64,000 nt of DNA from Thioclava sediminum (lineage in GTDB: Bacteria > Pseudomonadota > Alphaproteobacteria > Rhodobacterales > Rhodobacteraceae): the NCBI RefSeq assembly GCF_002020355.1, contig NZ_MPZV01000002.1:806001-870000 (forward strand), given 5' to 3'. Shown one piece after another: positions 35,912 to 44,566 of this stretch. Numbering within the stretch: position 1 is the stretch's first letter; every line of letters starts with the position of its first letter. Made by a program: the position numbers and the translations under genes. The notes below the pieces were generated by a model. It did no database searches, was not told the DNA's origin, and was given only the letters and a program-made list of their open reading frames with translations.

Positions 35912-35954
35912 TACTCAGCGTAACTTAAGCGCGAGCAGCCTCGGAGAATGAACT

Positions 35955-37169
35955 GTGCCCCAGCGCGTGATGGAAATGATCAAGACCGCCCCGGTGAAAA
36001 TTGGCACGGATCATTCCTCGATGCGCAACCGCAACGAACGGCTGGTGATGTCGCTGATTCGTCGCCGTGGCGCCTTGGCGAAATCAGAGATCGCGCGGAT
36101 GACGGGCCTCTCGGCGCAGACCGTCTCCGTCATCATGCGTGCGCTCGAAGATGAAGGCTTCCTGCTGCGCTGCGACCCGGTGCGCGGCAAGGTCGGTCAG
36201 CCCACGGTGCCGATGCGCCTGAACCCAGAAGGCGCGTATTTTCTGGGCCTGAAAGTCGGACGTCGCCGCAGCGAAGTGATCCTGATCGACATGATGGGCA
36301 CACCGATCTCGCGCAGCGTCTCGCGCCACGACTACCCCACCGCCGCCGATACCATCGCCTTCGCCATCGACGCGATCGCCCGGATGGTGACGGAGTTGCC
36401 CGCCTCGAAACGCGAACGCATCTCGGGTCTCGGCATCGGCGCGCCGTTCCGGATGTGGGACTGGGGCGTCGCGCTCGGCCTCGACGAAAGTGCGATGGCC
36501 GATTGGCGCGAGCGCGACATCCGCGCCGAGCTGGAGGCGATCTACCCGTTCCCCGTGGTGCTGGAAAACGACGCCTCCGCCGCCTGTTCGGCAGAGCTGT
36601 TGCTGGGCGATCAGACGCTGCCGGACGATTTCCTCTATGCGTTCGTCGGCTTCTTCGTGGGCGGCGGGCTGGTGATGAACGGCTCGCTTGTGACCGGCCC
36701 CAACAACAATGCGGGCGCGCTTGCGTCGATGCCTGTGCCCGACGGTCACGGCGGCCAGTGCCAATTGCTCGACGTGGCCTCGCTCTCAGCCATCGAGACG
36801 GCCATGGCCGAGCGCGGTCTCAATGCGAGCTTCCTCTGGGAGCGGCGCGATGTGTGGGACCTTCCCGAAGACATCGTCGAGGACTGGCTCGCGAAAGCGG
36901 CGCGCGGTCTCGCGACTGTCGCCGCGTCCTCGGCTGCGCTGTGCGATCTCGACGCCATCGTGATCGACGGCTGGATGCCTGACGATCTGCGCGCGCGGCT
37001 CGTCGCCGCAACCGAAGCGGAACTGGCGAAGATCAACCTCTCGGGCGCGGGCGTTCCGATAGTGCGCGAGGGTCAGGTGGGCCCCGATGCCCGCGCGCTG
37101 GGGGCTGCAACCCTGCCGCTGAGCCTGCGTTTCCTGACCGAGATCGACCTGCCCGATCAGGCCGACTGA
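35955..37169 (+). CDS. ROK family transcriptional regulator
   Basis: Protein of 404 residues with an N-terminal winged helix-turn-helix (about 25-85: RNERLVMSLIRRRGALAKSEIARMTGLSAQTVS) and a ROK sugar-kinase-like domain (GLGIGAPF, VVLENDASAACSAELLLG). The CxCGxxGC zinc motif of active ROK kinases and Mlc/NagC proteins is not present; GHGGQCQLLDVASLSAIE stands in its place, so it is a regulator rather than a kinase. The GTG start at 35955 has GGAG 8 bases upstream. Divergent from the sugar ABC operon, whose genes it very likely controls. Confidence 0.85.
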   Translation: MPQRVMEMIKTAPVKIGTDHSSMRNRNERLVMSLIRRRGALAKSEIARMTGLSAQTVSVIMRALEDEGFLLRCDPVRGKVGQPTVPMRLNPEGAYFLGLKVGRRRSEVILIDMMGTPISRSVSRHDYPTAADTIAFAIDAIARMVTELPASKRERISGLGIGAPFRMWDWGVALGLDESAMADWRERDIRAELEAIYPFPVVLENDASAACSAELLLGDQTLPDDFLYAFVGFFVGGGLVMNGSLVTGPNNNAGALASMPVPDGHGGQCQLLDVASLSAIETAMAERGLNASFLWERRDVWDLPEDIVEDWLAKAARGLATVAASSAALCDLDAIVIDGWMPDDLRARLVAATEAELAKINLSGAGVPIVREGQVGPDARALGAATLPLSLRFLTEIDLPDQAD

Positions 37170-38536
37170 GCGGACCCGACGAAGCGTAGCGACACGATCA
37201 GGCCGGGATTGTTGTCGGACAGTTGCAATTCGGCCTCGTGCAGCCCCGCCACCGCATGCACCAGCGCAAGCCCCAGCCCGTTGCCCGGCGTCGTGCGCGA
37301 GCGTTCCAGCCGATAAAGCCTGCGCAGAACCTTCTCGCGCTCTGCCGCAGGAATGCCGGGACCATGATCGGCCACGCTGAGAATGATTGCGCCGCGCTCG
37401 CGAGACAGGCGCACCGCGATCTGCGGCGCGGGCCCGCCATGGCGGATCGCGTTCTCGATCAGGTTCGACAGCATCTGCCCCAGCAGCCCCCGGTCGCCAT
37501 GCACCATCAGCGGCGCATCGGGCCGTTGCAGGGTCAGTGCCCCGCCCGCCTCTTCCGCACTGGCCTCGTAAAGCTCGGTGATATCGGCCGCGAGCGCGCC
37601 CAGATCGACCCGCGCGAACCGCGCCTTCGGACTGCCGCCCTCGATCTGCGCGATCCGCAGGAGAGAATGGAACACTGCCACCGCGCGTTCGGCCTCGGTG
37701 CCCGCTTGCTCGGCCAGCGTCCGGGGCGGCGTGTCCTCGGGCAAAGCCTCTTGCAGCTCCGACAGCAGCACAGAAATCCGCTGCATCGGCGTCTTCAGGT
37801 CATGGGCGATATCGGCGGAAACCTGACGCAGCGCCGCGACCGTCGCCTCCTGCGTCTCGGCCATCACGTTCAGCCGCGCCCCGATCCGCGCGAGGTCGTC
37901 GCCCTTCCGAGCCTTCACCTCGTCGCGCGGCACGCGCGCCTCCAGCCGCCCTTCGGTCAGATCGTCAAGCGTCTCTTCGATCGCGCTCACCCGCTTGCGC
38001 GCCCGCATCCCGACCCAAGCGCCATAGGCCGCAGAGACCAGCAGCGACGGCACAAAGGAGAAAACGAGGATCGCGAGGAAGGTCGAGGTCAGTTCCGCAA
38101 TCGGCGCGCGGCTCTCGCCGATCACCAGCAAGCCGCCCGCAAGCGGCATCGTCAGCGTGAAATAGCCATGTTTCGAGAGCGGCGCATATTCGGGATGCCG
38201 CGAGATGACCCAGCGGTCGCCCTGATGCGTGACCCGCACATTGCCGACCTGCCGCCCATCCGACATCACGAAGGCGATCGCCCGCTCGGACGGGTCCGAG
38301 GCCCGCGCCTCCGCCGAGACGATCACCGAGAGAGTCTCGGGATTGGCCGCGACCTGAAACACCGCCGTCTGCTGCTTGAGATCGGCGCGGATCGAATCCT
38401 CGGTCGAGGAGCGCAGCGCGACATAGGCAAAGCCGAGCGTCACCAGAAGGATCGCGAAGACGATCCCCATCAGCCCCAGCGCCTGCCGCAGCGGCGTCGA
38501 GGCAAGGATTTCCGCGCGGTTCAGACGTGTCTTCAT
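37157..38536 (-). CDS. Two-component sensor histidine kinase
   Basis: Inner-membrane kinase of 459 residues. Membrane helices at about 19-41 and 150-174 enclose a 110-residue periplasmic sensor, then a HAMP region, a HisKA domain with phospho-acceptor H245 in ADIAHDLKTPMQR, and a HATPase_c domain (LIENAIRHGG, DHGPGIP, GNGLGLAL). The ATG overlaps the stop of the response regulator by one base, so the pair is co-translated. Its 3' end overlaps the convergent ROK gene by 13 bases. The signal is unknown. Confidence 0.9.
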   Translation of the reverse strand: MKTRLNRAEILASTPLRQALGLMGIVFAILLVTLGFAYVALRSSTEDSIRADLKQQTAVFQVAANPETLSVIVSAEARASDPSERAIAFVMSDGRQVGNVRVTHQGDRWVISRHPEYAPLSKHGYFTLTMPLAGGLLVIGESRAPIAELTSTFLAILVFSFVPSLLVSAAYGAWVGMRARKRVSAIEETLDDLTEGRLEARVPRDEVKARKGDDLARIGARLNVMAETQEATVAALRQVSADIAHDLKTPMQRISVLLSELQEALPEDTPPRTLAEQAGTEAERAVAVFHSLLRIAQIEGGSPKARFARVDLGALAADITELYEASAEEAGGALTLQRPDAPLMVHGDRGLLGQMLSNLIENAIRHGGPAPQIAVRLSRERGAIILSVADHGPGIPAAEREKVLRRLYRLERSRTTPGNGLGLALVHAVAGLHEAELQLSDNNPGLIVSLRFVGSAQSA

Positions 38537-39207
38537 CAGCCCTCGATCCGGTAGCCCGCACCGCGCACGGTGTGGATGAGGTCACGGTCGAACGGCTTGT
38601 CGACCTTGTTCCGGAGCCGGGAGATATGGGTCTCCACCACATTGGTCTGCGGGTCGAAATTCAGATCCCACACGCCCTCCAGCAACATCGTCCGGGTCTG
38701 CACCCGGCCCTTGCGGCGCAGCAGGAATTCCAACAGCGAGAACTCCCGAGGCAGAAGGTCGATCTCCTGCCCGCCGCGCGTTACCTTGCGCGCGATCAGG
38801 TCCATCTTCAGATCGCCTGCCTCCAGCATCACCTGCTCCGACTGCGCCTGCGGGCGGCGCGCCAATGCGGCGAGCCGCGCCGAGAGCTCGCCGAAGGCGA
38901 AGGGTTTCACGAGGTAATCATCCGCGCCTGCGTTGAGCCCCTCGATCCGGTCATCCACCCCACCGATCGCGGTCAGGAAGATGATCGGCGTCGTGACCTT
39001 TGCGGCGCGGATCGCGCGGGTAATCGAAAGACCGTCCAGTTCCGGCAGCATCCGGTCGATGATCATCACGTCATAGGTCCCGCCCAGCGCCTGGGTCAGC
39101 CCGTCGCGGCCATTCGCGAGATGGTCGACCGTGTGGCCCTCTTCGCGCAGGCCCCGCAAAACGTAATCGGCGGTGGTCGCGTCGTCTTCGATCAACAGCA
39201 GTTTCAT
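38536..39207 (-). CDS. OmpR-family response regulator
   Basis: Regulator of 223 residues: receiver domain MKLLLIEDDATTADYV with phospho-acceptor D51 in MIIDRMLPELDG and the conserved lysine in DDYLVKPF, then a C-terminal winged-helix domain (EFSLLEFLLRRKGRVQTR, VVETHISRLRNKVD). It is the upstream partner of the histidine kinase. The ATG at 39207 is the family start; a longer reading to 39255 adds unrelated residues. Divergent from the HtrA protease gene, which is a plausible target. Confidence 0.9.
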   Translation of the reverse strand: MKLLLIEDDATTADYVLRGLREEGHTVDHLANGRDGLTQALGGTYDVMIIDRMLPELDGLSITRAIRAAKVTTPIIFLTAIGGVDDRIEGLNAGADDYLVKPFAFGELSARLAALARRPQAQSEQVMLEAGDLKMDLIARKVTRGGQEIDLLPREFSLLEFLLRRKGRVQTRTMLLEGVWDLNFDPQTNVVETHISRLRNKVDKPFDRDLIHTVRGAGYRIEG

Positions 39208-39320
39208 CGCACTCGCTTTCTCGGTTCGCGACATATGTGGCCGATGCCACCGCACAAGTCACGCACCCCTCCCCTAAAGGTGAAAAGGATAACAGGTCTG
39301 CAATCTTCCCGCAGAGTCCC

Positions 39321-39358
39321 TGACAGGCTAGGCCCTCACATAGGGTGCATACCTGTCA
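39321..39358. promoter_or_regulatory. Inverted repeat between the response regulator and htrA-like genes
   Basis: TGACAGG (39321-39327) and CCTGTCA (39352-39358) form a perfect 7-bp inverted repeat, with an inner CCCT/AGGG pair. The right arm ends 14 bases before the protease ATG. It may be a regulator-binding site or an mRNA hairpin masking the ribosome-binding site. Confidence 0.4.
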
Positions 39359-39372
39359 ACAAGGAGAGAAAC

Positions 39373-40533
39373 ATGCAGGACTTCCGCAAAGCCCCCCTGC
39401 TGCGCACCCTCGCCACCACCGCCATGCTCGGCGCAGGCGCCGTTGCGACGAGCGGTCTGGCACTGGTCCCGAACGTGGCCGCCGCCGAAACCTTCACCAG
39501 CACCGTCGATCTGGTGAAGAAGGTGATGCCCGCCGTGGTCACCATCGAGATCAAGAAGCAGGCCAACGATCAGGAAATGGCCCAGATGGGGATGCCGCAG
39601 GATTTCCCCTTCGAGTTCTTCCAGCGTCGTTTCGGCATGCCCGACATGGGTCCGGGTCCCAACGGTCAGGGCCAGCAGATGCAACGTCCTGAGATCACCG
39701 GCCTCGGCACCGGCTTCATCATCCAGAAAGACGGCCATATCGTCACCAACGCGCATGTCGTCGACGGTGCCGAGAGCGTGAAGGTCACCTTCTCCGACGG
39801 CTCGACCGCAGATGCGAAAGTGATTGGCGAAGACAAGGCCACCGATATCGCCGTGGTCAAGGTCGATACCGACAAGGACCTGCCGACCGTGGGCTTCGGC
39901 GACAGCCAGACCGCACAGGTCGGCGAGCCCGTCGTGGCGATCGGCAACCCGTTCGGCCTCGGCACCTCCGTGTCGACCGGCATCGTCTCGGCCAAGGGCC
40001 GCGACTTGAAATCGGGCCCGTTCGATAACTACATCCAGACCGATGCAGCCATCAACAAAGGTAACTCGGGTGGCCCGCTCTTTGACGCCCAAGGCGAAGT
40101 GATCGGCATGAACACCGCGATCCTGTCGCCCACCGGCGGCTCCGTCGGAATCGGTTTCTCGGTGCCCTCCGACACGATCAAGGGCGTCGTCGCCGATCTG
40201 CAGAACGACGGCACCGTCAAGCGCGGCTTCCTCGGCGTGCAGATCCAGCCGGTCAGCGAGGACATCGCGGCGGCGCTGGGTCTCGACAAGCCCGAAGGCG
40301 TGCTCGTGGCCGATGTGTCGTCCGATACGCCCGCGAAGAAAGCTGGCCTGAAGCGCGGCGACATCATCGTCGGCGTCGATGGCAAGCCGATGAAAGAGCC
40401 CCGCGATCTGACCCGTGCGATCGGGTCCGACGCGCCGGGCACCGAAGTGCAGCTCTCGCTGCTGCGCGCGAACAAGCCGCTCACGCTCTCCGTCACTCTT
40501 GATGAGCGGCCCACCGAGAAGACCAAGTCATAA
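39373..40533 (+). CDS. HtrA/Do-family periplasmic serine protease with one PDZ domain
   Basis: Quality-control protease of 386 residues. A long signal sequence ends around AAAAE (residue 39); the trypsin-like domain has the complete triad H128 (TNAHVV), D158 (ATDIAVV) and S232 (NKGNSGGP). One PDZ domain follows at about 285-380 (RGFLGVQIQP...GLKRGDIIVGVDG). DegP and DegQ have two PDZ domains, while DegS has one but stays membrane-anchored, so this is a single-PDZ soluble or anchored HtrA. AAGGAGAG precedes the ATG at 39373. It is divergent from a two-component system and followed by a terminator. Confidence 0.9.
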   Translation: MQDFRKAPLLRTLATTAMLGAGAVATSGLALVPNVAAAETFTSTVDLVKKVMPAVVTIEIKKQANDQEMAQMGMPQDFPFEFFQRRFGMPDMGPGPNGQGQQMQRPEITGLGTGFIIQKDGHIVTNAHVVDGAESVKVTFSDGSTADAKVIGEDKATDIAVVKVDTDKDLPTVGFGDSQTAQVGEPVVAIGNPFGLGTSVSTGIVSAKGRDLKSGPFDNYIQTDAAINKGNSGGPLFDAQGEVIGMNTAILSPTGGSVGIGFSVPSDTIKGVVADLQNDGTVKRGFLGVQIQPVSEDIAAALGLDKPEGVLVADVSSDTPAKKAGLKRGDIIVGVDGKPMKEPRDLTRAIGSDAPGTEVQLSLLRANKPLTLSVTLDERPTEKTKS

Positions 40534-40558
40534 TACTTGACGTCTATCGGTTAGAAGG

Positions 40559-40592
40559 CACGCCCGGAGCATCTGCTTCGGGCGTGTCTTTT
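40559..40592 (+). terminator. Rho-independent terminator after the HtrA-like gene
   Basis: CACGCCCG (40559-40566) pairs with CGGGCGTG (40579-40586), followed by TCTTTT. Confidence 0.85.
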
Positions 40593-40603
40593 AGTTTGGA
40601 GGG

Positions 40604-42238
40604 TCAGTTTGCGCCGTTGGGCGCGGCAGTCGATGCGGGCGCGGGCGCAGCGTCGGAGGTCGGCGGCGCGATCGTCTCCGCCACCTGATAAAGCCGCCAG
40701 TCGTCCTGCCGGAAATGCCGCTCCGCGATCTGGCTGAGACCGTCGGCGCCCTCGATCGGCTTCGCTGCGAGGATCAGACCGCCGGGATGATCCGCCATCC
40801 AGCGCCCCAGATCGGCGCTGTTGTCGAGCACCGTCACAGGCTTCTCAAGCCGCGCGACGAACGAGAACTGTCCCGCATAGCCGCGATCGGTGGTCGCCAC
40901 ACCATTCTCGGAATGAGAGGCGATCAGGCTCGCGATCGGGGCCGGATCGTAGACTTTCCAAAGGATCGGCCAGACCATGATCTGAATGGCGATCAGCACC
41001 AGCGGCGCGACGAAGGCTTCGGCGAACCAGCCCTGCCGCGCCTTGAGCACGATCAGCGCACCACCCACGAGAAGCGCCACACCCGCGATCACGAAGAGCC
41101 ACGAGCCGGTGCCCTCGGGCAGATCCGGGAACGCCCCGAAATGCACCGATGCGGCAGCGATCGCCGTCGCCACGCCGGGCAGAAGCCACAGCAGGCGCAG
41201 CCAGTGCATCCGGCGCTCCGCCGTGGGCAGCAGCCCCGACAGGATCAGCGCCAGCGCAGGCAGTTCCGGCACGAGGTAATGCGCCTGTTTGCCCGAAATC
41301 AGCGAGAAGGCGACAAAGGCGGTGACGAACCAGACCGTCGCCAGCCGCGAACCCGCATCCTCCCAAAGCCGCGAGGGTTTGAAGGTGGCCAGCCCCGCGC
41401 GGCTCCAGCCCCACGGCCAGAGGAAGAAGGGCAGCAGCGCCACGAAGAACCAGACGGGGCGGCCGTGGGCGAAGCTTTCCACCATCCGTCCGGCGCTTTG
41501 CTTCCACAGGATCTGCTCGCGATATTCCGCCCCGCCGAAGATGATCGCGGGGCCGAGCCACAGCAGCACGATGCCGAACCCGATCAGAAAACCGAACCCG
41601 ATCCGCGCATACCATTGCTTGAGCGCGGGCCGCTCCGCCCCCGTCGCCCAAAGCGGCATCAAAAGCGCGGTCGGCAGCACATGCACCAGGATCACCGGCC
41701 CCTTGGCGAAGACGCCGAAGGCCAGCGCGATACCAAGCCCGATCACCGGGGCGAAGCGCTCCGTGTCGCGCATCGCCCAGACCGCGAGCATCCCCAGCAG
41801 CGTCGCCGCCGTCAACATCGTGTCGAACATCGTCGTCGAGCCGAACAGCAGGAATACTCCGCTCGTCCCGAGGATCAGCGCGGCGAGCCCGGCGCGCTCG
41901 GGTTCCTCCGGCCAGAGCCTGCGCGCGAGCATCGCGACCAGCCCGACCGACAGCAGCCCGAAGGCGGGCGCGACCAGCCGCGCCGCCCATTCGCTGGGGC
42001 CCGTGACGCTCCAGACGATATTGATGAGCCAGAACAGAAGCGGCGGCTTGTCGGAATAGATCGCGCCGTTGAGATGCGGCACCAGCTTGGAGCCGCCCTG
42101 CCACATCTCCCAGGCGACCGTGACATAACGCGTCTCGTCGATCGCCATCAGCGGACGCATGATCATCAACACCACCGCGCTCAGCGCGAAAAGGAAAAGC
42201 GCCCCGATCAGGGGAACGCGCCAAGCGGTCGAACTCAT
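40604..42238 (-). CDS. ArnT/PMT-like membrane glycosyltransferase
   Basis: Polytopic protein of 544 residues with about twelve hydrophobic segments. The first periplasmic loop has the GT-C signature DETRYVTVAWEM and YSDKPPLLFW, as in ArnT and protein-mannosyltransferase relatives that use polyprenyl-phosphate sugars to modify lipid A or other surface molecules. The C-terminal tail is Ala/Pro-rich. No arnBCD-type genes are nearby, so the acceptor and sugar are unknown. The start at 42238 (MSSTAWRVPL) is chosen over a longer reading to 42346 because the extra residues are not membrane-like. Confidence 0.82.
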   Translation of the reverse strand: MSSTAWRVPLIGALFLFALSAVVLMIMRPLMAIDETRYVTVAWEMWQGGSKLVPHLNGAIYSDKPPLLFWLINIVWSVTGPSEWAARLVAPAFGLLSVGLVAMLARRLWPEEPERAGLAALILGTSGVFLLFGSTTMFDTMLTAATLLGMLAVWAMRDTERFAPVIGLGIALAFGVFAKGPVILVHVLPTALLMPLWATGAERPALKQWYARIGFGFLIGFGIVLLWLGPAIIFGGAEYREQILWKQSAGRMVESFAHGRPVWFFVALLPFFLWPWGWSRAGLATFKPSRLWEDAGSRLATVWFVTAFVAFSLISGKQAHYLVPELPALALILSGLLPTAERRMHWLRLLWLLPGVATAIAAASVHFGAFPDLPEGTGSWLFVIAGVALLVGGALIVLKARQGWFAEAFVAPLVLIAIQIMVWPILWKVYDPAPIASLIASHSENGVATTDRGYAGQFSFVARLEKPVTVLDNSADLGRWMADHPGGLILAAKPIEGADGLSQIAERHFRQDDWRLYQVAETIAPPTSDAAPAPASTAAPNGAN

Positions 42239-42425
42239 AGGCGTGTCTTTCTGTCGTCTGTGTCGAAGGGTTCCATACTGCTTGACCCCCGAATGACCTC
42301 GCGTGTCAAGGCGCACGACCATCACGGCTTCAGGATAGGCGCTCAAAACTAATTAATAAAAACTTGGAACTGCTCGGAGAGGGGCGACGTTGGATGTCCG
42401 AAGATACAGAAGGGAGACACGTACC

Positions 42426-42695
42426 ATGAAGAAGATGTTCCTCATCCTGCCGCTCAGCGCCACCGTTGCCGTTGCAGGCTGCCAGATGTCGCAACAAGAC
42501 CGCGCTGCCGCGACCGGCGGTGTTGCCGGTGCCGCGATCGGCGCTGCTGTTTCGGATGACGGCGACCGCGTGCAGAACGCCGCGATCGGCGGCGCAGTCG
42601 GCACCGTTGCCGGCGCTCTGATCGGCAAAGCCAACCAGCCGGGTCAGTGCCGCTATCGCGACTCCTATGGCCGCGAGTACATCGCGCCCTGCTAA
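42426..42695 (+). CDS. Glycine-zipper lipoprotein
   Basis: Small outer-envelope lipoprotein of 89 residues. MKKMFLILPLSATVAVAGC gives a signal peptide II with lipobox VAGC, and the middle is a glycine-zipper 2TM-like segment (TGGVAGAAIGAAV, AIGGAVGTVAGALIGKA), ending with two more cysteines. Similar small lipoproteins are abundant and of unclear function. GGGAGA precedes the ATG at 42426. A strong terminator follows. Confidence 0.8.
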   Translation: MKKMFLILPLSATVAVAGCQMSQQDRAAATGGVAGAAIGAAVSDDGDRVQNAAIGGAVGTVAGALIGKANQPGQCRYRDSYGREYIAPC

Positions 42696-42717
42696 GGCCC
42701 CGCCACAGGTAACCTCG

Positions 42718-42752
42718 AAAACCGTTCGGACCCTCATCCGAACGGTTTTTTC
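42718..42752 (+). terminator. Rho-independent terminator after the lipoprotein gene
   Basis: AAAACCGTTCGGA (42718-42730) pairs perfectly with TCCGAACGGTTTT (42737-42749), a 13-bp stem, with TTC following. Confidence 0.93.
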
Positions 42753-42877
42753 TTGCGCGCATGGCGGGATGTCCCGCAGACGTGACAAGCGCGGATTGTC
42801 GCACGCCATTGCCGCAGACCCTCTGCCCGGCTATCTCCACAGCCAAGCGCGACAGAGGAAAAGACCCCAAAATCCCT

Positions 42878-44566
42878 ATGACAGACGCCACGACCGAAGC
42901 GCCGAAGCCGAAAGCCGTTCTTGCCCGTATCGCTCAGCCGGTGGCGGGGAAGTTGAAGCTCGCCGGGTGGCTCGGCGTAGCCTCGGCGCTGATCTGGCCC
43001 GCACAGGCCGCTCTGATCGGGCTGGTGCTGGGCGATCTGGTCGCGCCCGGAGTAAGCACCGCGCTCTCGCCGCTTGCCGGGGCCGCGGGTTTCGTGGCGC
43101 TGGCGCTCGTGCGGATCGCGCTCGACTGGGTTTCGCAGAAGCTTTCCGCCGATGCCGCCGAGGTCGTGCTGCGCGAGAGCCGCGAGACACTGATCCGAAA
43201 GGCGCTGCGTCAGGCCAGCGGGGCCGCCGCGCTGTCGCCTGCGGAACTGGCCTCGCTGTCCGCAGAGAAGCTCGGCGCACTCGGTCCTTGGGCCACGCGC
43301 TACCAGCCCGCCTTCCTGCGCGCCCGGATCATCCCCCTCGCCTTCATCCTGCTCGCCGCCACGCAAAGCTGGGCGGTCGCGGGCATTTTGCTGATTGCGG
43401 GGCCGCTGATCCCGCTCTTCATGGCGCTTGTTGGCATGGCCGCGCAGGAGGCCTCGGAAAAGCAGATGGTCGAGATCGGCTCTCTGAACCGCCTGCTGAT
43501 CGACCGGATCGCCGCGATCACCGATCTGCGGCTGCTGGGCGCGGAGGCCCGCTCGCGTGCCGATCTGGAGACCAAATCCGAAGACCTGCGCGTCCGCACG
43601 ATGGCGGTTCTGCGGGTGGCCTTCCTGTCCTCGACGCTTCTGGAACTGTTCGCCGCGATCGGCGTGGCGCTGGTCGCGGTTTATGTCGGCTTCTCGCTGA
43701 TCGGATGGATGAACTTCGGGACTTGGGGTAGCAAGATGACCCCGGCCGAGGGGATTTTCCTGCTGATGATCGCGCCCGAATTCTTCCAGCCGCTGCGCGA
43801 TCTTGCAGCGGCGTGGCATGACCGGGCCGCCGCGCTCGCCGTGGCCTCCGAGCTGGAGACGACCGAGACCGAAATCGCAAAGGCCAACACGCTGATGGGC
43901 ACCGGCGGCGAAGGCACGGCACCGCAGCTTGGCGCGCTGCGTTGGCATGGTCTGCAAATTCGCCCCGGCGAGGCCGCTGATCCGATCCCCCTGCCCGATG
44001 GCGACATCGCGCCGGGCGAGGCGGTGGCGATCACCGGGCCGTCGGGCGCAGGCAAGACGACGCTTCTGACCGCGCTGGTCGGGCTGATCCACCCCGAGGC
44101 CGGGGAGATCACGCTGGGCGACACCGCGCTGACCGAGCAAAACGCCGATGACTGGCGCGCGGCCTTCGGCTGGATTCCGCAAAGCCCGCGATTCGCCGAT
44201 GCGAGCCTGCGCGAGCTGATCACGCTGAACCGTCCCGGCGATCTCGATGCGGCGCTGGACGCCGCGCAGGCCACCGAGGTCGTCGCGGGCCTTCCCGGCG
44301 GGCTCGACGCCCGGCTGGGCGATATGGGCGGCGGCGTCTCGGGCGGCGAGGCGCGACGTCTGCTGATCGCGCGGGCCCATTACGCGGGCCGCCCGATCGT
44401 GCTGGCCGACGAACCAACCGCCGATCTCGATGCCGAGACGGGCGCCAAGGTGATCGCGGCGCTGCTGGCGCTGCGCGCCCACGGCACCACCTTGATCGTC
44501 GCGAGCCACGACCCCGCCCTCGTTGCCGCGATGGACCGCCAGATCGACCTGGAGGGCGCAGCATGA
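42878..44566 (+). CDS. cydD: Thiol reductant ABC exporter subunit CydD
   Basis: Half of the CydDC heterodimer, an ABC exporter needed to assemble cytochrome bd; it exports cysteine/glutathione or handles haem. The 562-residue protein has an ABC exporter membrane domain (about 20-310), then a nucleotide-binding domain with Walker A ITGPSGAGKTTLL, signature GGGVSGGEARRLLIARA and Walker B VLADEPTADLD. No clear ribosome-binding site precedes the ATG at 42878, which is the best family start. It overlaps cydC by 4 bases (ATGA). Confidence 0.92.
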   Translation: MTDATTEAPKPKAVLARIAQPVAGKLKLAGWLGVASALIWPAQAALIGLVLGDLVAPGVSTALSPLAGAAGFVALALVRIALDWVSQKLSADAAEVVLRESRETLIRKALRQASGAAALSPAELASLSAEKLGALGPWATRYQPAFLRARIIPLAFILLAATQSWAVAGILLIAGPLIPLFMALVGMAAQEASEKQMVEIGSLNRLLIDRIAAITDLRLLGAEARSRADLETKSEDLRVRTMAVLRVAFLSSTLLELFAAIGVALVAVYVGFSLIGWMNFGTWGSKMTPAEGIFLLMIAPEFFQPLRDLAAAWHDRAAALAVASELETTETEIAKANTLMGTGGEGTAPQLGALRWHGLQIRPGEAADPIPLPDGDIAPGEAVAITGPSGAGKTTLLTALVGLIHPEAGEITLGDTALTEQNADDWRAAFGWIPQSPRFADASLRELITLNRPGDLDAALDAAQATEVVAGLPGGLDARLGDMGGGVSGGEARRLLIARAHYAGRPIVLADEPTADLDAETGAKVIAALLALRAHGTTLIVASHDPALVAAMDRQIDLEGAA

